DNA of 64,000 bases, from contig NW_026944385.1 of the NCBI RefSeq assembly GCF_033439725.1, positions 558,001 to 622,000 of the forward strand. Direction: 5' to 3'. The notes beneath the pieces are model-generated. The model ran no database searches and had not been told where the DNA came from. It saw nothing but the letters and a program-made list of their open reading frames with translations. Shown here piece by piece: positions 10,299 to 22,200 of this stretch. Source of the stretch: Neurospora tetraspora (lineage: Eukaryota > Ascomycota > Sordariomycetes > Sordariales > Sordariaceae). A program made the translations under genes and the position numbers. Each line of letters starts with the position of its first letter. Position 1 is the first letter of the stretch.

Positions 10299-12410
10299 AT
10301 GGCCCAACCATCGTCCCTAAGCACTAACAACCCGTTTCGGCGCAAACAAGCGACTCCGACTTCGAACCCTCCCATTCAGCTGGCCTCCGACGCCTTCGCC
10401 CACGCTTTCGACCCTCTCCCTACCTCTTCCTCGTCTTCGTTAGACCCTACGCGACCGGCACTACCGTCCAGCGATGACTTCCGCAACTCTCTCCAGTCTC
10501 TGGGGCAGTCCAGCGAACCACCTCCAAAGACAAGCTTCCAGAAACCAAAAGTCGTGAAGAAGGTCCGCGTACAGTCACCACCGCCATCTCCCGAGTCGGA
10601 GGAAGAACCCGATACATACCCACCGGTGGAGGAGGATACGGCCGAAAGTAGTTCCAGTGATGATGAAGATGGAGGCGCGGATCCATTTGCCCAGGTGCCG
10701 CCTCCCACCGCAATGGATGGCAAGGCCTTCCCGCCGACGCTGTCACGACCGGAGCTACCAGGCTCCACAACACAGAGTCCCGGTGGTGCGGTACCAGGAG
10801 GGAAGGGCTCGTTAGACGTTGATTCCTTCCGACGGCTTCTTTTAACAGGCCAAGCAGGAGGACCGGTACAACCACCACGGACCGATGGGGCGAGCCTGAC
10901 TGATGCTTCGTCGACTTTAGCTGCCCAAGACACGTCCCGGACATCCCACGGGAGTCCGGAACATGAAAGGGAAGAATCACAGTCGCAGCGAACACGCCCA
11001 ACACTTCAGACACCAGGGTCGTCGAGGAGCAAAGCGCCGCCGCCGCCGCCGCCTAGCTCGAGGCATGGGAAGTTGATCAAAGTGGACCCTAACCCTACGC
11101 CAGTCACCCCGAGACCGTCGTCTTCGTCATCATCTGCCCCCGCGTCCCGGGTGCTGGCTTCGCCGTTTTCAGAACAGCCTTCGGACGTGAACAAAACACC
11201 GCCACCGCCGCCACTTAGGTCTCCAGGCGAGGAAGACCTGGAAAGCCCATTCGACCATGAAGCCGCCGGCAAGGTCCTGGAGTTGGGGCAAGAGACAAAC
11301 CCAACGACTGCCCCACCGCCAACTCCGCCCAAGCCAACAACGGCCACACCGCCTCCTTCACAAACATCCAGAAAGCCACCCCCTCCACCCAGGCGATCGA
11401 CTCATGGCCGTTCAGAAAGTAAGGTGTCTGTCCCGGGGTCTGTGTCAACACCCGTGGCAACACCACAGACGTCTCGTGTGGATGAGGAACCCAATCGCAC
11501 TTCTCTGGACTCGATCCGCTCAAGGTCATCGAGCCTAAAGGTTGCCAGTTCTACCACTCATGTGAACGCACCGGCACCGCCTCCGCCGAGGAGGTCGACA
11601 CATGTGCCTAGGCCTTCGACTTCTACGGCAGGATTGGGAATTGGCATCAGTTCGCCTGCAGTCGCGTCTGCTGGGGCCGAGGGCACAGAATTTCCTGGGT
11701 TGGCAGCTCAACCGGCCTCTGGGTCAGCGCAGAGCAGCCGACCTAGCACCCCTGCCGATTCCTCCAACAACCCCGAAACCGCTAGCATCAGCAGCTTCAA
11801 CCAAACTGGACATGGTAGGACCTTCAGCGGAAGCGGCAGGCTAGCCCCTCCTCCACCTCCCCCAGCGAGGAACAAATCAGTCCGGTCGGGCACCCCTTCA
11901 ACGCCGGGTACTGTGCGCAGGGCGGACAGTGGTAGAAGTAGGGAACCAATCGGATTGGCATCCCCGGCACCGATTGCCCCGAGCCCGAATCATGCCCCGC
12001 CACCACCACCTAGACCGCGGCCGAGGGGGAGTAACAGGCGATCGGTCTCGGGAAGCGGGAGTATTGATAGCGGCAATCCTGCACCTGCTCCGGGAACTGT
12101 TGAGTCACCTGCTCCTGTTCGTCCACCACCTGCTGCTCCAGCCCCAGGACTGGGTGGTGCTGGTGCGCGATTCCTGGAAGCATCGCTGGCATTAGGCGAG
12201 GAACCGAGAGGTCTTCCAGATGGAATGGAGCTTGCAACCGCAGATAGCAAGGTACAAGAGCAGGGATTCGTCGACGGCAACGAGGACGAGGAAGACGTGA
12301 TGAGACGAGAGTCGGCAGCTAAGGATATCCTGGCCGATTTGGATGCGTTGCAGAGAGAGGTTGATGCTTTGAGGGCGGCACAGGAGCAAGGGAGGACTAC
12401 TACTCTCTGA
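10299..12410 (+). CDS. Proline-rich protein with NPF/DPF motifs
   Basis: Single-exon gene for a 703-residue, mostly disordered protein. The N-terminus has NNPFRRK (NPF at 11-13) and there is a DPF at 128-130; such motifs bind EH-domain and adaptor proteins of the endocytic machinery in known cases. At least ten poly-Pro blocks (APPPPPPSS, TPPPPPLRS, PPPPPRRSTHG, APPPPPPARN, and others) are potential SH3 or WW ligands, several followed by RRSTH repeats. An ordered island, LDVDSFRRLLLTG (172-184), and a C-terminal helix, AAKDILADLDALQREVDALRAAQEQ (about 672-696), look like the conserved parts; the latter is probably a short coiled coil. The start is supported by the context ACACAATGGC and by the N-terminal NPF motif. 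A cortical-actin or endocytic scaffold role is inference; I do not recognise a named orthologue. Confidence 0.8.
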   Translation: MAQPSSLSTNNPFRRKQATPTSNPPIQLASDAFAHAFDPLPTSSSSSLDPTRPALPSSDDFRNSLQSLGQSSEPPPKTSFQKPKVVKKVRVQSPPPSPESEEEPDTYPPVEEDTAESSSSDDEDGGADPFAQVPPPTAMDGKAFPPTLSRPELPGSTTQSPGGAVPGGKGSLDVDSFRRLLLTGQAGGPVQPPRTDGASLTDASSTLAAQDTSRTSHGSPEHEREESQSQRTRPTLQTPGSSRSKAPPPPPPSSRHGKLIKVDPNPTPVTPRPSSSSSSAPASRVLASPFSEQPSDVNKTPPPPPLRSPGEEDLESPFDHEAAGKVLELGQETNPTTAPPPTPPKPTTATPPPSQTSRKPPPPPRRSTHGRSESKVSVPGSVSTPVATPQTSRVDEEPNRTSLDSIRSRSSSLKVASSTTHVNAPAPPPPRRSTHVPRPSTSTAGLGIGISSPAVASAGAEGTEFPGLAAQPASGSAQSSRPSTPADSSNNPETASISSFNQTGHGRTFSGSGRLAPPPPPPARNKSVRSGTPSTPGTVRRADSGRSREPIGLASPAPIAPSPNHAPPPPPRPRPRGSNRRSVSGSGSIDSGNPAPAPGTVESPAPVRPPPAAPAPGLGGAGARFLEASLALGEEPRGLPDGMELATADSKVQEQGFVDGNEDEEDVMRRESAAKDILADLDALQREVDALRAAQEQGRTTTL

Positions 12411-12450
12411 ATCAAGTACAGGTACAGATGACTGGATAAGAACCCTGAGA

Positions 12451-12451
<1 letters not shown>

Positions 12452-12484
<33 letters not shown>

Positions 12485-12502
12485 GAAAAAAAAGACGAAT
12501 CC

Positions 12503-12539
<37 letters not shown>

Positions 12540-12541
12540 GG
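12452..12541 (+). repeat. (GAAA)n and (CAGA)n microsatellites in the 3' UTR region
   Basis: A GAAA array (about 12452-12485) is followed 16 bases later by about ten CAGA units (12502-12541). Both lie within 135 bases of the stop codon of the upstream gene, so they are probably in its 3' UTR and likely length-polymorphic. Confidence 0.9.
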
Positions 12542-14011
12542 ATTGGGAAGAGCCAGAGATGGCACTCCATACACTGGCCGGGCTGGACCGGAAACAGGAC
12601 GGTCTGAATATGTATGGTACGGTCTTGATACATACACTGGTGACTAGAGAGCGAGAGAGAGAGAAAGTAGGTGGGGATATAGCAAGGTACCCACACCTCA
12701 CGCACGACGCAAGCTTGGGTTGAAGTGGACCGAAAAGGAAGATAAGATAATTTGTATAGTACATAGCGAGCATTTTGAATTTTGAATTTTCAATTCCTGG
12801 AATTTGGAGTCCGCTGTCTACTCTACTCTACTCTTTGATCGACCTCGACACATAGTGGTCGTGGAAGTGGCCCGTTGCGTGCGCGATTCAATGAATGGGC
12901 TCATGTTAACCAACCTTTGGTTTCACCCTGATTACGCCTGGTAGCCATTCGCTGTGCTGTGCTGTAAACTTGATATTTATTTATTTACCCCTAACTGGCT
13001 TGGCATCATGTCTCCTTTCCTTTCCTTTCCTTTGACCGAGTGAGGCACTTGGTTGGGCATTCGTTCGCTCATGATGTTAGAAAGGCGTAACGGTTAGGTT
13101 AGGGTGTGAAGATTACTCGGAGAAAAAGATCAGACAGCCGAAAGCCTCCGACATATTTTCACTTTGAACGATGACTATCACCACGCACGACTGGCACTGA
13201 TATTTGACGCGGACGTTGATACTATTTGACTGATGACTGACTGACTACCACTAGCAGCTCTCTTACTCATCCATCCACTGACTGCTCTCGTTGTTCCTCT
13301 CTCTCTCGATGTTCTTGACCTCTCTCTTGACGATGAAGTTCGCTCCAACACGAGCCAGCCAGCAAAAGAGGCAGGCGACTAGTCCCTCCGCTCATCCACC
13401 AGTAAGTAATCAAGTCTCGCTCCTGATTGATATCTCCATCACTCTACTCTGTCCGTCTCAGGTCTCTTGGTCTCAGGTCTCACCAAACTAAACTTCTTTG
13501 ACCTCTCTCTCTCTTCCTTAGTTGTGACCTTTCTTCCTTGCTTCCCTCATCGAACCTAACGTTGACCGACCCAGTTCCAGTGTCCTTTCCTGTGAACCAA
13601 ATCGAACCGAACCGAACCGAACCGAACCAAAGAGAACAAAAATACATTTAATGGACCGTAAACTCCATTATTCTGCAAAGCGTAGTAAATGCTATTGCCC
13701 GAAAACAAACGCCTTACCCTTTGCCTTGTCCCCTTTACCCCCTTTGACCCTTTAACCCTTTTGATCATGAAATGTTATGTTAATCATGAATGAAATGAAA
13801 TGAAAATGTGGGATGTAGAAAACAGCCCTCCTTGATAACGGACGGATCCGAATCCTGACCACCAGATGGATGGATGGATGGATCCTGACCAGAAAACAAA
13901 TCAAAGAAGAAAAAAGAACAGAACTAAATACTCCATCCAGACCCCAATGAAATGAAATGAAATGCCAGAGACCAGACCCGACCCATCCACCGCACGCACA
14001 CGCACACCTAT
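12542..14011. other. Region between converging genes, with microsatellites
   Basis: The stretch holds the 3' ends of the proline-rich gene (plus) and the WOPR gene (minus). Simple repeats include (GAACC)n at 13602-13629, a GGAT run near 13866-13882 and GAAAT repeats near 13793-13804 and 13948-13963. No credible coding region is seen. Confidence 0.5.
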
Positions 14012-15826
14012 TTAGGTGCACAAATTCCTATTCAAAGCCTTCAACGCTTCATAAGCCTTATTATCCGGCGCCGCAGCCAGTCCATGCACAGGCACATGTC
14101 CAACTCCATGTGGTCCCAACCCATTAGGACTCCCAAGCGGACTTCTCGCTCCATTCGCACTAACAGGCGTAGCCCCATTCGACTCTGTCTTGATACCAAC
14201 ACCATTCGGATTCGGCGGCGGAAGCAAGATAGCGCTCAGACTAGGTCTAGTACTAGCAGAAATGGGGCTGGTGGTGGATGATGGTTTGACGTGTCCTCCG
14301 TTTTGTTGTTGTTGTTGTTGTGGTGCAGCAGCCAAGGGCGGGTGTAAACTCAATGGCGACAAAACCGGCTTCAACTCCTGATGATGACGAGGCGATGACA
14401 CACCACCGCTCGAAGAAGTAGGCGGCAGAGGAGGGGTGGGTACGGCTCCTGATCCGGAAAAGGGCGTGCCACCGTTGCCGGTTCCGTTTTGCTGCTGCTG
14501 CTGCTGTTGTTGTTGCGGAGGGGGGAGGGGACCGCTGCCGTGGGCGCCGTGGGCTAGACGGGAGTCGAGGTTGAGTGTCTCGCGGGCGGCGGCCATTAGT
14601 TGTTGAGACTTTGGTGAGTCGATGGGTGCGATTCGAGGGTGTTGTTGTGGTTGCTGCGGTTGATGCTCGGGGTGGTGAACGTCGGATGGTAGTTGCGGGG
14701 AGGGGAGATGATGGTGAGGAGGTGGCGGGCCTTGGTGGTGGTGCATGGGTTGTTGACTTGGATGGGGTGGGACTTGGTGGTGGTAAGGTGGCTGTTGATG
14801 CTGAGGGGGTGGTGGTTGTTGTTGTCCTTGATGAAGATAGTGGTAAGCCGGTGGCGGGGGTTGAGATAACGGCGGCGGATACGGGGCTTGAACGGCGTGC
14901 TGATGCGGATATGGCTGCGGTTGCGGGAGCTGGATGCCGGGCTTACCGGCCGGCGGAGGAGGCAGGGCGGCCATGTGGTGCTGAGGAGGAGAGAAGTGTT
15001 GAGGGTGGTGAGCATAATGCGGTGGCGCGTGTGGCGGAAGACCGTCGGGGTGATATGGCGGTCCTGGGGGATACGGGGCGGGATGGCCGTTGTAAGGAGG
15101 CGTCGCGACCGGAGAGATGGGTCCCCAATAGCCGGGGCCGGGCGGAGGCGCATGGACATTGGGGTCATATGGCTGATGATACGGGGGCGGAGCGTTCCTT
15201 GGATGCGAATATGGCGAGTGTCGCTGCATGGGGCCTCTAGTCGTCACCGGAACCGAAGTTTCGCTAACACTGGACTCGGGGTAGATGCCCTTGGGGATGG
15301 AAACGTGCCTGAGGGCTGGATCACTCGAGGGATCGGGCAAGTTGGCTGGGCCCCGGCCGTCCCGGGCATAGTAGGAGATGAGGTGGAGGTGTTGGCCGTG
15401 GGAGGTCGTGATGCTGAATGACTGCTTCATGAGCCCATCCGCCTTGTACCTGTAGCCTTCGTGGTGATCGTCCGAACCCCGGTCCTCGTCACTAGCGCGG
15501 GCCGAGTCTGGAGTCCTCCCTGCGTTCCTCCTGCCACCGAAACCTGCCCTCTTTCCCTCCATTTCCCGATAGGTGAGGAAGCTCCCGGATACACGACTGG
15601 CGCTCCATGACTTTCCATCCGTCCATCTCCGCATGCCGGCTTCCCTCTCATCCCAGACAAAGACCGAGCCCGGTCGGATGGCCTGACGCTCTTTCTCGGA
15701 TAGTCGGCGTTGTACTCGGGGCAGGGTGCCTACTCGACAGGCCTCGAACAGCTTGATGGCGTCGGCGGTTGTACGGACGCTCCCGTAATAGGTTTCCATG
15801 GACATATTCGGATGATGGCGCGACAT
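14012..15826 (-). CDS. pac2: Gti1/Pac2 family (WOPR domain) transcription regulator
   Basis: Fungal-specific DNA-binding regulator of the WOPR family (Wor1, Ryp1, Sge1, Gti1, Pac2), which controls morphological switching, development or virulence in other species. The 604-residue single-exon protein has the WOPR box in two halves. The first is residues 11-90: ETYYGSVRTTADAIKLFEAC, GTLPRVQRRLSEKER, SVFVWDEREAG and RRWTDGKSWSASRVSGSFL. The second is about 130-153: DGLMKQSFSITTSHGQHLHL then ISYY. The wording of the first half fits the Pac2 branch rather than the Ryp1/Sge1 branch, from memory of the family. The rest is a low-complexity Pro/His/Gln region with a polyglutamine run encoded by CAG/CAA codons near 14492-14515. 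The ATG has a CAAAATG context and sits 10 residues before the domain. The next 3.3 kb upstream has no gene, leaving room for a long leader or a large promoter, as developmental regulators often have. Confidence 0.93.
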   Translation of the reverse strand: MSRHHPNMSMETYYGSVRTTADAIKLFEACRVGTLPRVQRRLSEKERQAIRPGSVFVWDEREAGMRRWTDGKSWSASRVSGSFLTYREMEGKRAGFGGRRNAGRTPDSARASDEDRGSDDHHEGYRYKADGLMKQSFSITTSHGQHLHLISYYARDGRGPANLPDPSSDPALRHVSIPKGIYPESSVSETSVPVTTRGPMQRHSPYSHPRNAPPPYHQPYDPNVHAPPPGPGYWGPISPVATPPYNGHPAPYPPGPPYHPDGLPPHAPPHYAHHPQHFSPPQHHMAALPPPPAGKPGIQLPQPQPYPHQHAVQAPYPPPLSQPPPPAYHYLHQGQQQPPPPQHQQPPYHHQVPPHPSQQPMHHHQGPPPPHHHLPSPQLPSDVHHPEHQPQQPQQHPRIAPIDSPKSQQLMAAARETLNLDSRLAHGAHGSGPLPPPQQQQQQQQQNGTGNGGTPFSGSGAVPTPPLPPTSSSGGVSSPRHHQELKPVLSPLSLHPPLAAAPQQQQQQNGGHVKPSSTTSPISASTRPSLSAILLPPPNPNGVGIKTESNGATPVSANGARSPLGSPNGLGPHGVGHVPVHGLAAAPDNKAYEALKALNRNLCT

Positions 15827-18800
15827 TTTGGGCGACGCGGCGGTTATGTGATCTGCCTACGTCTAGGAATATGTTGTCAGGGTGGATAGCGGTGGGAGCC
15901 TGTCGATATTTAAAGCGAGCAAGCGTAACTCGAATGTGCTAATACGCTGCAGCTCCACCGCGGCAACAAACGGATCGGACAGATTAAGTTTCGTCCAGCC
16001 AGGATCCGGCTTTGCCCTTTTAGGCCCCAGCGTCGAATAATAGAAGATGGGCGGCAACTGAAGAGGTCCACCGGAAATCCTGGCTGTGGGGATCGATCCC
16101 AGCGTGATATCCCGGGAGTCGAGGCGGCTGTTTGGCGAGTTCCGGGAGTGTATCGTCTTGTAATATGGTAAACTTGAACGACTTTGGTAATCTGAGACGT
16201 TTCGACACCCTCGGGGGTGGGGACAGGATGCCTGTTCTTGTAAAGGTCAGCCTTTTTCTTCGAATGTTAATTTTACGTTGCAAGTGGAAAGAAGCTTAAA
16301 TTCAGTGCAGTGGTGTGTGCTGTGTGTGGGCTTGAGCGTTCGACCGTCGAGGCGAACGTAAGGCATTACCACCTCCACGGGGTTCCGCATGACAAGCTCA
16401 GATGGCCATCCCTAGAGGGAATGTGGACCATGTACTCCGTAGCACCTGCAGGACCGAACAGGACATGACACCGACCACCGAAAGTCATCTCGAATGGGTA
16501 GTGAGCTTGTGAGTAACATGTGTTCAAGTGAAGGCAACTCTGTTTGGATTTTTACAGGTGCCTGTCCTGCCATGCCATGTTGTGGCTGTGATGTATTGTG
16601 TGAAGGTGTCCTGCCATCCGTCATACTGCCCTACAATAGCAATGCCGGGCGTATTTATCGGGAATAGCCCCTCGGATGAGACTCGGACTTACGGTGAAGA
16701 AGGGGTGTGATGGGGTAGGATCGAGGTGAAATTATAGGAAAAGAGCTCAGGTACCTACAGATTTTCTCAGTCGTAAACTGTTGTGACGAAGATGATGTGT
16801 CGAGGTAGTTCCGAGGTTGTTGAGTGGCCTCCACTTGATGTTCCCTTTTCCCGACTGCCTGTGGCTGGCGAGTCATGGGAAAACTCAAAGTATGTTTAAC
16901 CCTCGGAAACTTTCCAAACGGGTAGTCGTGGTCAACGGTGGTAGTGCTGCTGTTTTGCGCCGAGACAATGTCACCACCAAATAAACGTGGCGCGGGTTTC
17001 TGGTTGAAGCGACTCGAGATTGGCGATGTGGGCTTTCCAGATAGGAAGAAAAAGCGAAAAGGAAAGAAATGATTCCGCGGGTGAGATTTCACTTCCTTCT
17101 ACCGACCCTTCACTCTGTCAGATTGTTGAAGGCGAAAGCGGCGGTTGGCCGTTGGTTGGTCTCGGATTTAGAGTTGGCTACTTCACGTCTTTCAGGTTCA
17201 GGCCGGGCAGTGAATGTTGCAGGAAAACGAAGGTTCCAGGTTGCAGAGTCACTCCCTCCCGCCGGTCGTAGCAACCAACTGACCTGTATCGTTCGGTTCA
17301 GACGGAGATTCGGACAGTTTGTTAGTTGCGTTGGCTCTTCTCAGTTGGGCCAGTCCCCAGTCTCCAGAAAGCCAAGTGTTGAAAGTGGAAATAAAAGATT
17401 TTAGCTTGCGACTGTCGAGGGACTTGGCGGCTGGTTGGGGGATCGGCTGCAGGTCGATGACGACGCCGGCCAATGGCGCATGTCTCAGAGTGAGGTACCT
17501 CTGAAAGTACCTTTTTGGCCAGGGAGCTACGGTATTGAAATGGGGACTGGGGGTTCGAGTTACCTTTGGTGCCCTGTGTGGTAGTTGGTGTTGGTGTGTT
17601 CAAGGTTCTCTGTTTTTGTTTGTTGGAGATATCTTGAGCACGGATGCAAGGCGGCGTTAATGTACGTGTATCTTTGGTATTTTTGATACATGGGACGAAC
17701 GTGAGCTGCGAAGCTACTGGTCTGCTGCCTTCAAAACTTGAAGCCTTGCCTGCAATGCTCTGCTGCTCAATACCCCGCCGGGTCGGGTGCCCGTTCGCTT
17801 CGCGTTTGTGCGTTTGTGCGTTGAGGTTGACGCAAGCTCTCATCAAGGTTTTAAAGTTGACGATTGAGTTGCGGTTGGAGATGATGGGATGGATGGGGGT
17901 GGCGGCTGAAAGTGGGCCCATCCATGGCTTCCATCCGTTTTTCATCAGCGCCTGCAATTCACTGAAGCGAAGCCCTGGAGCCTGATATTGCCTGCTGACC
18001 AACACCATCATTGAAGCAAACGCGGCACCTCTGTTATCTCCAGGCAGGCAGCCACCAGACCTCACGTTGAGACTTCCCTCGGCTGACGTTAAACCGAAGG
18101 AAAGAAACACCGGTCTTGAACTTTGAAGCTATTCCCAAAGCTAGAGGTAACAATTCTGACACGGATTCAATATTTCAGTTAGTTACCGTCTCATCAACCA
18201 ACAAATCTCCGTCTTCTCGTATCGCCAGCTGGACCCAAAAGTTAGTTAGCACGCTTACAGCCTCAATGAAATAAAACTAGCGCTATCCAGAAACGGGCAG
18301 TTGGTAATGTGTATTTCCAAACCAACAACCCCAACAAGCCTCCCTTCCCCACTGAATGAGCTGTCGTAAGCTTAGTATCACCAATAAAATCAGGAGTCGG
18401 TATTTTAACTCTCGTTAAAGCTACACTGCATTTGTACGTTGAGGCGGCATTATATCCGCTCCGCAGCTTTGACGCTTTGTTGCCCATGGCAGCAGTTGGT
18501 GATCTCCCGTCAGCGCCTCGCAGCAGGCATTCACTTTACATGCCGTATGCTGTACAAGTATGCTAGTGTATGGACAGATGGATAGAAACATGATGATGGC
18601 ACACAAAGTGCAACAAATGAATAACCGGAGAGCTTGTTGGTCGGTTGGTCGGTTGTTGGTTGGTTGGTTGTTGGTTTGGTACGTAGCCAGAGGTTATCGA
18701 TCTTGCTTTGGCCGGACAGGCAAGCAACCACCCTTTGACTTTGTCGATGGTGGCATCGCACAGCTGTCACCCTCAACCATGTCGGTATGCTTATTCCCTT

Positions 18801-19118
18801 GATGCTGTGCTACCGCTTTGTAGCAGGTATGCTGTGCATGTATGGTATGTATATCGCCCAACGAGCTCCCGTCAGTCACGCAATCGGCAATAGAGATAAC
18901 CAACGCGAACGGTGTTGGCTTGGCCGCAGCAATATCCTCTCCCAACGAGCCGACAAGAGAGAGAGGATGTGTGTTCGTTTGTTTCTGTTGGTTCTTGTTA
19001 TTGATGAACAATCAATGCATCTCGTTGCAGAACCTACATTATGTAGCACACTCCCACGAAAGGCCAAGAACGCCAAGGAGCACAGCAATGAATGACAGGT
19101 GACGGAAAATCCTGGGGT
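15827..19118. other. Gene-free region upstream of the WOPR gene
   Basis: Overlapping frames on both strands (for example a 262-codon minus frame at 17322-18110) have biased, Ser/Thr/Pro-rich translations without domains and are probably non-coding. A GGTT microsatellite lies at 18635-18680. The region ends exactly at the 5-bp duplication flanking the retrotransposon. It most likely contains the promoter and 5' UTR of the WOPR gene. Confidence 0.45.
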
Positions 19119-19123
19119 CAAAG

Positions 19124-19296
19124 TGTCAGATTTACTGGTGATTGATTGATTCTGTGTAGTCTGTGTAACTGACTCGAGCGCTCTGGTATAGGGGGTTCTG
19201 GGGGTAACTTATATTTGCCAAGACTTATTAAATTAGGTAGCTGGGACTTTGGCATCTGGCTCACATCTGGCCAGAATGCTACCCTAGAATCTGATA
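19124..19296 (-). repeat. Left LTR (3' LTR of the minus-strand element)
   Basis: 173 bp, same length as the right copy. It differs mainly by C/T and G/A transitions, consistent with RIP acting after insertion. The terminal TATA at 19293-19296 corresponds to AACA in the right copy, so the expected CA end has mutated. Confidence 0.9.
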
Positions 19297-22200
19297 CACC
19301 CCCTTACTTGCAGACCTCTTTTTCCTCTTTAAAGTCAAAAGTAAAACTATTTATATATTGCTCTCGTCGTTTTATGTTTCTAGACCTAATATTTCATCTA
19401 GATTATTAAAATCCACCTCTCCCGGTACCGGATTATTTCCTCCTTCGCTATCTTCCCGTAGTAGTACCTTAACTATCCCTAATAATTCCCTAAATCTCCT
19501 ATACTCTAAAATACCTAATACCTTTAGTAGTCTATTTGCTAGCATTAACTTTATTTCTAAATATTCGATATTGAAAGTCTTTTTCTCGAGAATCTCTCTT
19601 CTTAACTAATATCTATAAATATTTATGTACCTTATTTTTATACTAAAAGTAAACGTTTCTTCTATAAGTACCCTAATAGTTTGCTAGTTATTATAATATA
19701 GAGTAGGAATAGGATCCTCTAATAAGCTTACCCCTAATACCGATATTAATCGGTTTATAAAGAAAGTCTCTTTAACTACCTTTTCGACTACGTATAATTC
19801 TATTTCTATCATTAACGTAGTAATTATAATCTATTTAATTGCTCTCTAATAAATTAAACCACTATATAATTTAATTATAAATCCTTAGGAACTCTTACAA
19901 TTACTCTTATTATTAGTAAACGAAATATTAGAAGCAATTTCGAATTTATTACTCCTGCCAAAATAGAATACTTATATCTTTATTATTTTTAAATACTATA
20001 TAACCTTCTCGCTCGCCGCCAAGTGAATAGGGCTAGGATTATAATTATATTTAACTAATTTACTTAACGAAAACGTAATATTTAATCGAATACTAACTAT
20101 TACATATAATAAAAAGCCTACATTAATCTAGTACGTTTGTATTTTTGCGTAGCTAATAATACCTTCGAAGGGTACTAATTCCTTATAGCCTATAGGTACC
20201 AAAATTAATCGATAACTAAATTTAAATGATTTAATAATCTTATCAATATATACCTTTTAAAATAACCCAGATCTTTCTTTAGTCTCAATTACGTATAACT
20301 TTAATACCTAAAAACTATTAGAATTCATCTCCTCCTATTAAATAATATTATAATTACAATTCTATCGTATATTTCTTAACTTCGTCTATCTTACTTTTAT
20401 CGAATATAAAAACGATATTATCGATGTAGTATAATATAAAAATACCGTCTTTCTTTATAATATATAGGTCTTTAAAGATCGCTTTAAATCCTATCGATTT
20501 AAAAGCCCCGCTCAATTTTCATTACTATAATAAAGGAGCTCGTCGGAAACCATACAAAGCCTTAATAAATTTAAAAACCTTCCCGGGTACTCAATATTTT
20601 AATAATATACATATATAAATCTTCTTATCGAAGTAAGTATTTACGAAAGCATTAACTATATTGTATTAAATAAATTTAAAATTAAAATAAATAACGAAAG
20701 CGATAATAATACGAAATAATTAACCCGCGAAAATAAACGCATACGTATTAACTCTTATCTTTTTCTATTAATTACCTCTTATAACGAACTTCGCTTTTAC
20801 TTTATTAAATATCTAATTCTTATTAAATTTATGAATATAAACCTATATATAATTAAAAATTTATTTACATTTAAAATAGGGGATGTCTTCATCTATTTTA
20901 GTTACGTCTTTATATCTTTATATTCTTAAAGTAAATTTCCTCTACTCTTTTAACTTATTACTTAAGTACGTAATTATTTAGATTATAGTATTTTTTGGGT
21001 ATTAGAGGGAGATTATATCGGTATACCCTATTAAAACGACTATATTTTGTAATTAACCGTTCGACTTCCGGCTTAATAATTATCTTTTCATTTATTTAAC
21101 TACTAATTAAACTAATTTACTAACATTAAAGGCAGCTTCCTATAATTCTTAATAACGAATATATTAATCCATAATTCGGTTAATAAAATAGCCGGTATAG
21201 AGTATAGCTAGCGGGGTAAATAGAAACAACGAATATAAACCTATAATATATTTGATAAATATTTTATTATTAGTAAACTATTAAATTAATACCTCCTATA
21301 ATTAACTACTCTTATTTTAAAAACCTTTTTAATTCTCTTAATAATCCTCCTAATTTTAATCGAAGAGATTTAATAAAAGAAATTTAATATTACTATTATT
21401 AATATCGTTTAATAACGTATAACCTTCGATATAGGACAACTCAACACCCCTAAAAGTTTAATTAATAAATTCGTTTAATTTATTAAGCAAATCAACGAAC
21501 TCTTCGCTAGTAATTTTAAAATCGTTTTTAAATTTCTTAATATTTAAATAAGAAATAATATCTTCGTCGAATATTACGTCCTTAGTTTAAACGATCCGAT
21601 TTATATAGGGAATCTATATATAGTAAATTAAAGTCGCTAAATAACCGATAAAATAACCGATCTACACCTTTAGGTTATACTTTTAAAATCTTTACTCTTT
21701 CCTCTAAGTAGTACTTATTATAGTAAATACCTTATACCTATGAATTCGAAGGTAGCTTAGATCTAATTTATATAATTCTTATTAACAATATTACTTTGCA
21801 ATATAGATATAGAATCGTTCAAAGGGGGATTTCTAATTATATAGATAATAAAGGGAACAATTAATAAAATAAACGGCTATATAAATAGTCTTTAACTATA
21901 AATCTTCTAATATTTTCGAATTTAATAATATCGTACGGTATATCTCTTTAATTATACCCCTTAAACGTTCTACCCCTCCATTTTATATTTAAATATTAAA
22001 AATAAAAGGTTTAAGAACCGTATTATACCAGGCGAATCTATCCCTAATCTTATTATTTATAAATTCGTTATTATATTCGAGGGTTTTAATATTAATATTA
22101 TATTGGTACTTAAATATCTAAATATAGCTAGCCAGGGTATTAGCTATTATAATAACTTTTCGGTTCGATAAATAATAATCTTAAATTAATCCTAACTATC

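Noticed and set aside
11990-12637. Minus-strand frames with Phe/Leu and Ser/Cys repeats
   Set aside because: They read through the GAAA and CAGA microsatellites and the antisense of the proline-rich gene.
14575-15240. 221-codon plus-strand open frame
   Set aside because: Antisense of the Pro/His/Gln-rich part of the WOPR protein; translation is Gly/Val/Ala low complexity.
17322-18110. 262-codon minus-strand open frame
   Set aside because: Ser/Thr/Pro/Gln-rich without domains, no splice support, likely chance in a GC-normal leader region.
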